This document shows positions 21,869 to 33,014 of a stretch of DNA of 64,000 nt, in pieces. The DNA comes from Lytechinus pictus (taxonomy: Eukaryota > Echinodermata > Echinoidea > Temnopleuroida > Toxopneustidae): the NCBI RefSeq assembly GCF_037042905.1, contig NC_087249.1, positions 41,065,401-41,129,400 on the forward strand. Direction: 5' to 3'. The notes under the pieces were generated by a model. That model ran no database searches. It was not told where the DNA came from and saw only the letters and a list, made by a program, of their open reading frames with translations. The position numbers and the translations under genes are program-made. Each line of letters opens with the position of its first letter. The stretch's first letter is position 1.

Positions 21869-22519
21869 ATGAATATATTGGATATGTCCAACCGTTACGC
21901 TTGTTCACGATGCGATAAAACTTTTAGTAGGAAATATAACATGCAGAGGCATGAACAAATTGAGCATGATACTGGAGAAGAAACGAGTGAAGATGAAGAC
22001 TCCGACCCATCCTCTCAAATGCAAAGAGTTGAAGAATCCAACGGTGATTCCGAAACGAGCGTATCAGAAAGCGATGGACACGAATCGTCAATGACAGCAA
22101 ACATGGAAGAAACTGAAGACAACCTCGCTTATCGAGGATGGTTAGAGCAAGCCATGACGGCCACCAAGGACTTGAGAGACGAAAAATATCAGAAATACAT
22201 CTCAGAAGGAATGGAAGAAGAAGACGCTAAAGCAAAGGCTCACGTGAAACTAATGTGGGCAGTCAAACGCATCTTTTTCGATCTGTACTCTCAGTTCTTG
22301 CAGCAGAACGTGTACCTCGAAGACGCTGACATCAATCATGAAATCGTGTCCGATCTCACGGAAAGATTAGAGAATGGCATGGAATTCCGGAAAGCCGTAC
22401 AGAGAGTGTTAGCCAGGCATGGTTCACAATTCGATGGTTTATTCCAGTATCAAGGTGACGATGACGATAATGATGATGGTGGAGAAGAAACGGAGGGTGA
22501 AGATGGAACCTACAACTAA
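21869..22519 (+). CDS. C2H2 single-finger acidic protein (216 aa), element 1 right arm
   Basis: Mirror copy of the gene at 20310-20960, with identical protein: C2H2 finger at residues 12-33, acidic linker, helical middle, acidic tail. It starts at ATG 21869; an upstream in-frame TTG at 21821 is a less likely start. AATAAA signals at 22826-22831 and 22842-22847 give a 3' UTR of about 330-340 nt. The segment between the decamer array and the ATG (21775-21868) must hold its promoter; only weak TATA-like ACGTATAATTAC is visible. Confidence 0.8.
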   Translation: MNILDMSNRYACSRCDKTFSRKYNMQRHEQIEHDTGEETSEDEDSDPSSQMQRVEESNGDSETSVSESDGHESSMTANMEETEDNLAYRGWLEQAMTATKDLRDEKYQKYISEGMEEEDAKAKAHVKLMWAVKRIFFDLYSQFLQQNVYLEDADINHEIVSDLTERLENGMEFRKAVQRVLARHGSQFDGLFQYQGDDDDNDDGGEETEGEDGTYN

Positions 22520-23030
22520 AGGCACAAACATCAGCTTGTCGAATAATCCAAGAAAACGCCGTCAACATAAATGCGGGCATAAATGACAGTTTGAACTTCA
22601 TTGTGTTCATATTTTCTGAATGCCATCCATAGACATGTGTTACAATCCATTAAGTTAAGCGAAGGAAAAGAAAAAACGAGAACTTCACTTTAATATTAAC
22701 AATGAACAGTTAATTATTTTGTTGTGACAACGTAATTTGAGAACATATCTTACATTATTTTTACCTTTGTATCAAAATCTGCTGTTTATACACTAATTGA
22801 ACCTATCTACATTGAAATGGAATAGAATAAATGATAGTAATAATAAAGAATCATCCTTGACTGTATAGTGTTTCATGTTATCACCATCTGTACTGCGGAT
22901 GAATTTAAGTTGATTGAAAGGAGTCGTCTACGGGTTTCAATATAGTATACTTTTGCGGGTCAGAGAGCCGTGCAGGTCATGTGAGTTAAAATGAAAAGTA
23001 TGGAGGTATGTACAAAACAGTATGGAAAAG

Positions 23031-23741
23031 TCAGAGAGTTTTGATGGGGGAAAGTCTGGAATGAGTAGAGCTTGAGATGCCACTGTTATCAGGATTATAA
23101 TCACATGTTGGATTACCAATAATTGTTGTAATAAGAGACAGAGAGAGCCGGCTTTCACCTTGAATAGGATATCCCAAGTTCAATGACGGGCGTTGGTCGT
23201 GAGTGGGGTGATCGATTCGTGAACCGCGAGGCACTTGACATATCGGGTTCGACATATCTGCTGGTAGGCAAAGAAAGATAATTTTTTCAATAGGAAACTC
23301 TGTAGAAATCATACGTCTGTTTCGTGCATCGTATCCTATACGTGACGATTGCGCCACGGTGGTGCAATACCGATACGATGGGATAAGGGGAATTCCCTGG
23401 GATGACATCACGGTGCTTACGTAGCCGGTGACGTCATGCGAGGCGGTTGACATATCCGCTGGAAGGCGGAGAAAGATCCTTTTTTCGATAGGAAACTGTG
23501 CAGAAATCATACGTCTGTTTTGTGCATCGTATCCTATACGTGACGATTGCGCCACGGTGGTGCAATACCGGGTAAAGGGTAATTCCCTGGGATATGACAT
23601 CACGGCCGTGGTTGCGTAACTGTGTCGTAATACCGATTCATGGTGACGTTGTGGCTGGCCGGAAGTCTGGGTCAACCCATCGGGTCGTGTGGTCAAAGGC
23701 TGACCGGGGTAAAGGGCATGGATGACCGGGCTAAAGGTCAT
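23031..23741 (-). CDS. unidentified 236-codon ORF, element 1 right arm
   Basis: Identical mirror copy of 19088-19798, read inward from the TATA box at 23765-23771. It has the same doubled 66-codon block and the same uncertainty about being coding. Confidence 0.35.
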   Translation of the reverse strand: MTFSPVIHALYPGQPLTTRPDGLTQTSGQPQRHHESVLRHSYATTAVMSYPRELPFTRYCTTVAQSSRIGYDAQNRRMISAQFPIEKRIFLRLPADMSTASHDVTGYVSTVMSSQGIPLIPSYRYCTTVAQSSRIGYDARNRRMISTEFPIEKIIFLCLPADMSNPICQVPRGSRIDHPTHDQRPSLNLGYPIQGESRLSLSLITTIIGNPTCDYNPDNSGISSSTHSRLSPIKTL

Positions 23742-23828
23742 GGTGTTCTCGGTTTACTCCCATCATTTATAGGCGAGGGCGCGGGAGATCACCCACGCGG
23801 AGGTTAATTAAATTTCCTGTAGATCGCG

Positions 23829-24050
23829 TCCCTACGTGGACTCATATCCAATTAAGATGGCGTCCCCACGCGGAGTCATTATCCAATTAAAATCGCGTCC
23901 CCACGCGGAGTCATTATCCAATTAAAATCGCGTCCCGCGCTTCATTATCCAATTAAGATGGCGTCCCCACGCGGAGTCATTATCCAATTAAAATCGCGTC
24001 CCGCGCTCCATTATCCAATTAAAATCGCTTCCCGCGCTCCATTATCCAAT
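23829..24050. repeat. 31/35-bp tandem array, right arm
   Basis: Inverse of 18779-19000 with the same order of unit types. The only difference seen between the arms lies just outside it, at 23827. Confidence 0.9.
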
Positions 24051-24068
24051 TTCCTGTTTACCGCGTAC

Positions 24069-24190
24069 CCAAAGGTCAAAGGTCATGATTGACCGGAAGG
24101 TGGGGTCACGGGGTCAACAGTGACCGGAAGTTGGGGTCAAAGGTCATGCGGTCAAAGGTCATGCGGTCAAAGGTCATGGGTCAAAGGTCA
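24069..24190. promoter_or_regulatory. DR1-type site cluster, right arm
   Basis: Inverse of 18639-18760: repeated GGTCAAAGGTCA with CCGGAAG spacers. Confidence 0.6.
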
Positions 24191-24219
24191 ATTAGGATGA
24201 GGTCTAACCCCTAACTACT

Positions 24220-24225
24220 GTCGTG
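24220..24225. repeat. target-site duplication GTCGTG (right)
   Basis: Exact match to 18604-18609. Removing the element and one copy would give a continuous ...GGTCAGGTCGTGTCATGAGG... site. Confidence 0.85.
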
Positions 24226-25660
24226 TCATGAGGACACGCACTAATGCGTATTTATCAATAAAATCGGGCGTTGCATATCATGGGTTTTTTTAAACTTCCC
24301 TTTCTCCTATTACACAATTGATCCTGCGTTTTCTAATTTTATGATAATTTTTTTTTGCTGAAAATTCATAAATCATAAAAAAAATTGATATTTGAGGAAC
24401 AGTTATAATATAATGCCTTGATAGTTTCGGAATAAAAAAAGAACATCTTTATAGATGTCATGATAGGTACCAAACCCCTCTAAAAAATAATGATGGTGAT
24501 TCTCAATTCTGGGGAATTATAGTTTATAACCAAGAAAAATAGCATAGAATTAAGATTTTTGAGAGATATCATTGATCAACCACTTAAGAAATTTATGGAA
24601 AGGTATACGGGTTTTTAAATTGTATGCTAACTGCCGCTATATGACAGATGATGGTGGCTTTAGAATTCCGGGAATTGAGATTATGAGTTGATATGAACTT
24701 CAATATAGTTTGCAAGATAGCATAAATTAAACGGCTCAAAATAACTTCAGGAAGCATTATTTTGAAGGAATCTGTTACATTCATACTTAACAATAAAAAA
24801 GTAGTGGTCTGAAAATAACATCATGAACTAACCCATGGCCACTATTTATAAGGGCTGCTTGTCACAGCGTGCAAGTTTCTATACCCAAAGGTCTGGTATA
24901 GTCAGGTATGAAAGGGGTCAACATCCCCTCTCCAAACATTGTTCCCAGGCCCCCGGGGGACACTCATGAGAAGAATAGTCGCATTTAAAACAAAATCCGT
25001 CAAGTAAATTATATTCATATTTTCGACATGAAATCGTAAACTACCCCATGACCACTGCATAGTTCATGAAACATGTTAAGTGAAACAAATTCCATTATGA
25101 CAAGATGAAGCAATGAAAGAAAAATCCATGTATGGCAGTGAGTCCAAACTTCGCGTGTGTCCATACTTTGCGGACGGTCATTATCTAAAAAAAATAGCCA
25201 TCATCCTTAAAATCTGACATCATCAACGTGAAAAGCGACCTAAAATTACCCTTTGGTGTAAGTTTCTTCAGGATGAGTTCAGTATTCATGAAAATATTGA
25301 CAAAAGATCGGCAAATTTGTCACCGTTAGCGCCCCGTTCCGAAGAAATCTGATATCCTCAACAAGCATCACAATATCATAATTTTGCAAGCAGATATCAT
25401 AAAAAATGTGAGTTCAATGTGGTACTGACTAATTCTATAGCATTTTGTCATCTGATATAAATATCTCACCTTTCGAGCTTGAGTTTTTGTTTAAATCTTC
25501 TCAAAAACTGGTCCGCGAAGTTAGGTCACACTTTTTCGAACGGTTTTCCAGCACAGCGCGCATTCGTCGATCGGAATAGAATTTTGAGATCGCGATACCG
25601 CCGAAACCCCTTGACCTACTTCACATTTTTGTCAATGATTTTATAGTTTACGATCTTGCC
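24226..25660. other. no gene seen
   Basis: Begins with the far side of the target repeat. The rest is AT-rich with no exon-like frame. A 15-bp motif GTCCGCGAAGTTAGG at 25511-25525 recurs at 28659-28673. Confidence 0.55.
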
Positions 25661-25879
25661 GTCAATGTCAGTGGCGGATCCAAGGGGTGGCGCAGGGGGC
25701 GCGCGCGGCGCCGCTCAAAAAAAAAAAAAAAAAAAAGTAAAAGAAAGAAAAGGCGCTGCTTGAAAAAATTATACACTGATATAATATTAGCAACAGTAAG
25801 GAAAGACTATCCCCCAGCAAAGCACAATCATATCATCTTCCTTATCTTTTCTTTTAACTACCCGTTTCCCAACAACTTC

Positions 25880-26838
25880 GCCGGTTAAAAATAATCAGCA
25901 GTGCGCTGCCTGCATATAACTGGCGCCAATCAAGAATAATCAGCGCCACCTTAATCTCAATCGGCGCCGGACAAGAATAATCAGCGCCATTTGGTTATAA
26001 ATCGGCGCCAGTCGAGAAAAATCAGCTCTGCCAGAGTCTTAACCGGCGCCGATCAAGGATAATCTGCGCCACCTAGATCTAAATCGGCACTATGCAGATA
26101 AAAATAATCGGCGCCATCTGGTTATAAATCGGCGCCGGTAAAGAAAAATCGACGCTGCCTGAGTTCTTAACCGGCGCCGATCAAGGATAATCAGCGCCAC
26201 CTAAATCTAAATCGGGGCCGGACAAGAATAATCAGCGCCATCTGGTTATAAATCGGCGCTGCTAGAGTCTTAACCGGTGCCGATTAAGAATAATCAGCTC
26301 CACCTAAATCTAAATCGGCGCCGGGCAAGAATAAACGGCGCCATCTGGTTATAAATCGGCGCTGGTAAAGAAAAATCGGCGCTGCCTGAGTTCGTAACCG
26401 GCGCCAATCAAGGATAATCAGCGCCACCTATATCTAAATCGGGGCTGGTCAAGAATAATCAGCGCCATCTGGTTATATATCGGCGCTGCCTGAGTCTTAA
26501 CCGGCGCCGATCAAGAATAATCAGCTCCACCTAAATCTAAATCGGCGCCGGACAAGAATAATCAGCACCACCTGGTTAAAAATCGGCGCCAGTCAAGAAT
26601 AATCGGCGCCTCCTGGTTCTAAATCGGCTCCAGTCAATTATGAATTGCCGCTGCCTGAATCTTACGTGACGTCGGTAAAAATAATCAGCACTACTTGTTC
26701 TAAATCGGCGCCGGTCAAGAATAATCAGCGTCCCCTGGTTCCAATAAATAGGCGCCGGTAGAATAATAAAGAAGGGCCTATTGCCAACCAAATCTAGATC
26801 GGCGCCGGTCAAGAATGATCAGCGGCACCTGGTTATAC
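25880..26838. repeat. 41-bp minisatellite with GGCGCC cores, higher-order pattern
   Basis: About 23 units. Three unit types (endings ATCTGGTTATAAAT, GAGTCTTAAC and CCTAAATCTAAAT) tend to follow each other, giving a period of about 123 bp. Most units carry the palindrome GGCGCC at the start and GGCGCC or AGCGCC in the middle. Open frames across it are by-products. Confidence 0.9.
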
Positions 26839-27239
26839 ATTTTATTGTTGAATGGTCATAACAAAGCTTATCGCATGCCCTTACAGAGTGGAATGGGGCG
26901 GGGCAGTTGCCCACAGAATGACAGATGTCATGAAATCTTTAATTTATTTAAAAAATCCTAGAATCATACAAAAGCGTAGAGCAAATCCTTTAATTTTGAT
27001 CATATTTTCCAATGCTTTAATGTCAGTCACTTTTATTCTTTACACATTCCACATTGTGCCACCTCTATGGCCGTTAGTTTAAGACAGCTACTATAGTGTT
27101 TTATGAAGATGATTCGATATTTTAGCCCAAAACTTTGCTAAAACCCGTTGCTAGTACCGGGAGTGTATAATAACGCAACCAGTCGTATATTGAGATTAAG
27201 CTACACAACTCGTTCTTTATTTTAAATCGTGCTTAAATT

Positions 27240-27740
27240 ATCCGCTTCTCAGATTGGAATATAAAAAAATTTCAGCTCGCGCTTCTTGCTCGCATCATTT
27301 CTGTAGCAAAACCCCATACTTTTCATTATTAAATAGGTGAATAGAATGTCCCGTTTTCAGTTCTAAACGTCAAAAGAACTCCCGCTTCGATTTGCAATAA
27401 TCTTTTGCTGGATATAATCTTGTTCTTTATTACAAACGTCCATTAAACTGTCATTTTTTTCAGATCGAAATATCAAAATTTTAAGCGAGCGCTTCGTGCT
27501 CGCATCTATTGTTTTTTTAGATACCCATCTTAATCATTGGTACCAAAAATGCATAGAATATCAAGCTTTCTGGTCAGAATATAAAGAAATTTCAGCTCGC
27601 CCTCGGCACTCGCATTATCTGTGTAGTGAGATGTGTATCCTCATCATGAGTTACTACAAACAGTCCTAAACAGGCACCTTTTTCCTGTTTTCAGGTCAGT
27701 ATACTAAAAAATTTCAGCTCGCGCTTCGCGCTCGCATTAA
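27240..27740. repeat. four diverged monomers with TTCAGCTCGCGCTTCGCGCTCGC core
   Basis: The core recurs near 27271, 27480, 27590 and 27712, each followed by CATNATTTNTG-like sequence and spaced 110-210 bp. It is inverse to, and probably related to, the array at 10070-10745. Confidence 0.75.
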
Positions 27741-27780
27741 TTTGTTGGTGAGATATGTGTTTCTATCTCATGAGTCATAT

Positions 27781-27782
<2 letters not shown>

Positions 27783-27827
<45 letters not shown>

Positions 27828-27963
27828 TATGTGTGTGTGTGTTTGTGTGAGTTTGTTTGTTTTGTGTGATATCGAGCGCCTTTGGAAAGTTGATTAATGA
27901 TTTTGCCCCCCAAATCTTTAAAAAAAAGGATCGACGCCCCTGTGTGTATATATATATATATAT
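27783..27963. repeat. (AT)n, (GT)n and (TA)n microsatellites
   Basis: (AT)n at about 27783-27824, (GT)n-rich 27830-27870 and (TA)n 27945-27963. Confidence 0.95.
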
Positions 27964-28572
27964 ACATATAGTAAAAAAAAACTTGTATCTCTATTAATAT
28001 ACAAAAGTATTGGCCTCATCGCAATAAAAGGGATAATACACGAGATTTTGAAATCGCACATAACATGCATAATTTGTATTACTTTTTGCTTGTTTCTTTC
28101 TTTAATAAGTTTTTCAATCTCTCTCTATATATGTTTTAGATTATATGTTTAAATTGATGTATATTTTCTGTTATAATGAGATATGTTTAAGTGGACTTCA
28201 GGGAATGGTCGTACGCAGCAAGGGGGAAGGGGGGGGGCACATTCGCGATCTGCTGTTGTGAAAAACATTTTTTTTTCCTTAACATTTCATGAAAACTATG
28301 AAAAATGTGCAAATGTGAGATGTGCACCAAATGTTCGAGTCTTGCCCCCCCCCCCCCCCCGGAAATATTATCTGCGTGTGGTCATGCAATGTGGTCATGC
28401 AAAATGGCATGACTGGAAATCCTACATTTTGAAAAGAGCATTTGACAGGGTCAGACTTTACCCCTTTTTCAACATTTTTTTTTATGGCGCCGGTGAAGTG
28501 CAAAAATATGTGCGCCGCTCGGCAGTGCGCCCCCCCCCCCCCCCCTTTCGCCAAAAGCTGGATCCGCCTATG

Positions 28573-29296
28573 AATGTGGTAAATATTTCTTAAATTGGTT
28601 TTGCATAAATTGTGAATATTTTGTGAACAAATTTAAGCCTGAAGAATATTTTTTTTAAGTCCGCGAAGTTAGGACACCCCATCATACATCGAACATATGA
28701 GTATTAACAACCTCAAACAAGATGGATACATTTTATACAATCTGCATGGCTTAATATACGATTGTTTTTTTTTTTTTAAGCGATGTTCAACCTTTAAGCA
28801 ACATCGTTTGAAACTTAACATTAGTGATTTTTTTTCTACGTAATCTGCCTGATGCTAATCCTTTTCCATCATTTCATTCGAGTTTACAATTACCATAAAA
28901 AATAATGAACTTCGATGCACCTGTGCCCCCCCCCCCCCTCAATTAATAAAAACGCTGTCTCGCTCTCATTCTTTTATGGCTAACTGGAAATTGATAAAGC
29001 TCGGCGGAACATTGTTCAAACATGAATTCATGTTGATGATGCGCTGCAGCAATCCGGTTAGATTGAATGTCGTTTATCATAGTCGAATTACATGCGGCGA
29101 TATGTTGGAGGGCTTTTAGGGAGAATACTAAAAAATGCTCAACAAAGGAATATTCCTCTGTTCGATTTCAGAATACAGTATATGGCAATCTTTGAATAAA
29201 GATTATGTAATCCATTAAAGGGACCCCTGCACAACAAGGGACCTGTAATAGACTTCTGTGCTGTTAATTAGTCTTCACTTTTAAACCTTTTTGCTA
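28573..29296. other. no gene seen; homopolymer runs
   Basis: Short C- and T-runs (for example a 13-base C-run at 28926). The frame around 28907-29119 has no family features. Confidence 0.55.
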
Positions 29297-29528
29297 CACT
29301 CCTAAAAAGGTTCGGCAAAAAATGTCCAACTTTTAACCAACCCTGGGCAACATCATGATACTGTCCACATAACTATTGGTTAAAATATGTGCAAATTGGG
29401 TAACGAAAACTAATAATTGGGTTATAAATTTGCTCAGTTGGATAATAACTGCCCAAAATATATATTTTTTTTACCAACATACATTACCCAACACAGTGGA
29501 CAGTATGTTGCCCAAAATTGTAAGTGTG
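29297..29528. mobile_element. foldback MITE, TA target
   Basis: Flanked by TA. CACTCCTAAAAAGG starts the left side, and the arms GGGCAACATCATGATACTGTCCAC / GTGGACAGTATGTTGCCC pair strongly. No coding capacity. A fragment of the same family lies at about 11555-11605. Confidence 0.7.
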
Positions 29529-30482
29529 TATAAAATATGACTGTCACTTATTTTGTTTGGGGTTAATTTGTGGGTCGGTTTTCGTAATAACGTATTTGTG
29601 GTAGGATACTATAGGGTTTACTTTAAGGATATTCAATTGGGTATGTTTTGCAAGACTACTTGAGAGAAATTGCTTTCTTGGCAAGGAACCGTGAACTCCT
29701 CAGGAATCGAGCTGTCACTGTCGAATGTGGCTGTTTTATATTACCTTTAAATTGTTAAATGAAATATCATTTGCCAATTTTTAATGGTACTAGACATGGA
29801 ATATTACATCATTTGGGAAAAAATGAAATATGAATTGAAATTGAATGACGCATGGGGGTTGCATATCACCAAAGAATTTGACAGAAATGTGAATATGATA
29901 ATAATGAACACCTTTTAGACAGGGAATCATATTCAAAGAAGCATTCATTACGCCTTTTTAACTTGTACAAAATAATGATACACCTTGAAGTTATCCTATG
30001 AACTTTATGGCACCTAAGCTGAGCATGCACTTCCCCCTTTTCTCGTGAACTTTTATTCGAGATGGTATGGGCAACATAAAGACTTTCAGTAATGTATGAA
30101 ATTACATCCGTATGACTTGCTGTAAAAGAAATCGATCAACTATAAGTGCATTCGACTACAAAACGTTTTGACACGTGTCTTTGCAGTTCATGTAGAGTCG
30201 TGAGGATAACCATATTTTGTTTGCTCCTTTTTCCAATAAAAATGTTCTGACATCTATAATTTGGAAGAAGTTCTTTAAAGTCTTCTTTCCCTGCAGCTTT
30301 TATTTATTTCTTGTTTTATGTGATTACTTTTGGTGCCCCCATTAAATCAGCATTCGTTTTGATATTTTACCATTCGCATCACTTCAGCTAAGAACATTTA
30401 TTTGAAGCGAAATTTCCTTGATATAGATTAATTTTTAAAGTAATTTCTGAGTTTCATGTCCAAATGAAAGCTTTCAGACTTG
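29529..30482. other. no gene seen
   Basis: AT-rich, without exon-like frames or recognisable repeats. Confidence 0.5.
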
Positions 30483-30602
30483 ACCCCCCCCCCCCACTTC
30501 TCTCTCTCTCCCTCTCTCCCCCTCTCTCATTTCTTCTCTATATTAACCCACCCTTTCTCTCTCTTCCACTCTCTCTCTCTCCCCCTCTCTCTCACTCTCA
30601 CT
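30483..30602. repeat. C-run plus (CT)n tract
   Basis: A 12-base C-run followed by over 100 bp of CTCTCT/CCCTCT. The proline/serine/leucine-rich frames here are artefacts. The C-run is 15 bases in unit 2. Confidence 0.95.
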
Positions 30603-32565
30603 TTCGCTTACTTTCCTTCATTAGACACTCCGTGCCTCACTCTCATTTCTATCCTCACCGCCACGTCATGTCTAAAGTACTCATCTCCAAGCTTCATGTA
30701 AGGGTTACCCTGGAAATGCACAGAATGTGTGCATCACCAATCCGGGTCAAAATGATTTTTTGCTGAGTGAAATAGCAAATTTGTCAAGACATCGAAGAAA
30801 CCCACGTCCGTGTAGATGACAGAGGTTTAATAGCGTAAATGCAAGTAACCTAAAAGTATATGCACTTTCATTTTCACAAAATGAGAAGAATAGATGGGGC
30901 TGGGCGGTGAGAGGATTCCAGATGCCTTTAGCCATGTTTAAAGTATATCTTCTATCCAAAGTACTTGTACCTGCCTATGTCAATGTACTCTCTATAATGT
31001 AAGAGCTTCGATGGAGTAAGGACGATTTTTTTTCGAGAGGTTACCTGTTTCTGCTCATGAAGTGAGCAGTGGGATAGTGCTTCAGTGCGAGCGGGGAGAC
31101 AAAGTGGGAGATGTCATTCAAAAGCCCAGTTTCATGAAAATATGAAATAATATTTTTATCTTTTGAATAATAAACATTAAAAGTAATGGGAGAGCGAAAA
31201 TCTAACATATCCTCTATACGGGGGGGGGGTCGTGGAACATTTGGGGGAGGCAGAGCACCCCTCCCATCCTCAAGGCCCAACCCTCATCTGAACGCCAGTG
31301 CTTTCCTGGAGATACTAGTTCTGCCCCCGTAATGATCGGCAAACATTTCAAGGTTGTCATGACATTATATACTTATTTTCTCAGTGACTGTGTAAATAGG
31401 GGAAAGAGGCCTTAAAGCAGATGGCATTTCTGAATGAAAAAAGAGGGTTGTATAGTATTGTTTACTACCCACTCATCTTAAGATCATCCTAAATAATTAT
31501 TTATATTATTATTTTTATTATCATTATTATTATCATCATCATTATTATTCATTCGACCATAAAAAAGACAAATCGTGCAAAATATCAAATATAAATCACT
31601 TGAACTTATCAAATACAGTTGAGTTTTTAAGATCACAGAAAAAAATTAAATGGTTATCCATCGGCATGACGGGCAAGGATTCGCAAAAGGAAATATAGTC
31701 TTGCTAGACGCATGCGAACTCTTACAGAAAACCCCTGAGAAAATATTGCACAATCCCATATTTTGCTTCCTTTGTTATAGATAACAGGCGGTGTTTGCCA
31801 AATTCCCTATTTTGCGTCGACCTGATAAGATGCTAGAAACTGCAAGGGCGATCAGTGTTACGTATTACCATGATTACCCCAGCCTCTCCGCGTTTTTCCG
31901 ATATCTTATGATGATGTTAAGTTAGTGTAACTGTGTTAGCTCAAGGCCTGTGCGACTCTTAAGAGAAGACTGCGAGTGAGGTTGTGTGCGATTGTTGTGT
32001 GAGTGCATGTATGTGGAGGAGTGGTGTGGGTGGATGTTTGTGTGCGCGAGGGAGGGTGTACGTGTGTTTAGGAGAGAGATAATATGAGTGTTCGTTTAAT
32101 GGTGTTTGAAGCAAGAGTTAAGAAATGAAAGATCTTGTGAAACGAATTGGTGAAATCATGTAAAACTCATTTTCAATAGCTTAAGATGAAATCTGGGAAT
32201 GATAAAACAAGTATATTCACTGCGGTTCTGTTGGGATTGATTTTTCCCCCCTCGAGTATTTTTTAGGGTTTACCGAATTGGGCCCTTCATGTTCATGCTG
32301 CCCATGGTAAGAATATTAATCTGATTTTTACTTTATTATCCAAAACCTCTTTTGTGGTGAGGGTGAAATTGACATTGATAATTGAATATAAGAAGGATAC
32401 TATCCCATTTTATTTAAGATCTATATCTCACAGGTCTAATTTCAAATACTCTGATCACGTCAGTCATAGTTACCCATGCGCCTGTGGGGCTTTCATCCTT
32501 CCTTTTTCCGCCCTATTTTCACCCCTTTACCCTAATACATATTTTATTAAATCTTTGGTCACTTT
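30603..32565. other. no gene seen; (ATT)n tract
   Basis: An (ATT)n/(ATC)n tract at about 31491-31555 and a GT-rich stretch around 31965-32075. No supported exon. Confidence 0.5.
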
Positions 32566-32868
32566 GGCCCGTATTCTGAAGTCGGGTTTAACTTAAACTC
32601 AGGTTTAAAGTTGTGGTTTAAGTATGGACAGCCAATTGTTACATAAATCACTAACAGTATAGAGATATAATATTTCACCTCATTTGGCTCTCAAATCATT
32701 CATAATTGTGTAGGAAGTATAAATAGATTTTTGTCTGCACCATCGATGAATCTGGAAAAAGCACAGTAAACATACAACTTAATGCAAATTTTGACACTTT
32801 TGGCTTCCCATAATTTAGCACAGAGTTAGACCATGGTCTAAGTTAAACCTGACTTCAGAATACGAGCC
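32566..32868. mobile_element. foldback MITE with GGCCCGTATTCTGAAGTC ends
   Basis: 303 bp. Ends of about 30 bp: GGCCCGTATTCTGAAGTCGG... and the inverse ...CTGACTTCAGAATACGAGCC. Flanked by TTT on both sides, compatible with a 3-bp target duplication of the Harbinger type (inference). Confidence 0.8.
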
Positions 32869-33014
32869 TTTGAATATACCCGTTACTCTTTGATTCAGGT
32901 GAATTTACCTGTTTAAAAATCACACGATCACATAATAACACTGTAAATTTAAAGTTACACTACCCGGGTCCCCGTCGTACAAAGAGTTGAGTTTGATCAA
33001 ATCAATCTTAACTA

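Larger units (their letters stand above)
18610..24219. mobile_element. 5.61-kb palindromic foldback element, copy 1, with paired C2H2 genes
   Basis: Position x on the left pairs with 42829-x on the right. This holds without an indel from the ends (AGTAGTTAGGGG... / ...CCCCTAACTACT) to the decamer arrays, over about 2.44 kb. I found one mismatch: T at 19002 against C at 23827. Order from the outside in each arm: DR1-type site cluster, six or seven 31/35-bp repeats, TATA box, 236-codon ORF reading inward, convergent 216-codon zinc-finger gene reading outward, decamer array. The centre is a hairpin at 21457-21503. Ends AG/CT and a 6-bp target duplication recall Polinton termini (family knowledge), but no polymerase, integrase or capsid frame is present. 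Sea-urchin foldback elements (TU family) are another comparison. The class is unassigned. Confidence 0.9.
25669..28572. mobile_element. probable hAT-like element carrying a minisatellite
   Basis: The left end CAGTGGCGGATCCA is a hAT-type terminus (family knowledge). The right end at 28558-28572, CTGGATCCGCCTATG, is a decayed inverse. GGATCGACGCCCCTG near 27929 is an alternative right end. No transposase and no clean 8-bp target duplication were found, so the boundaries are tentative. Confidence 0.45.

Noticed and set aside
26576..26812. 78-codon minus-strand frame
   Set aside because: Falls wholly in the GGCGCC minisatellite; repetitive and without start context.
28183..28593. 136-codon frame across the C-runs
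   Set aside because: Depends on two long C-runs whose lengths differ in unit 2, where the frame is broken.
30464..30766. 100-codon Pro/Ser/Leu-rich frames
   Set aside because: Translation of a C-run and (CT)n tract; the C-run length differs between the two units, which would shift any frame.
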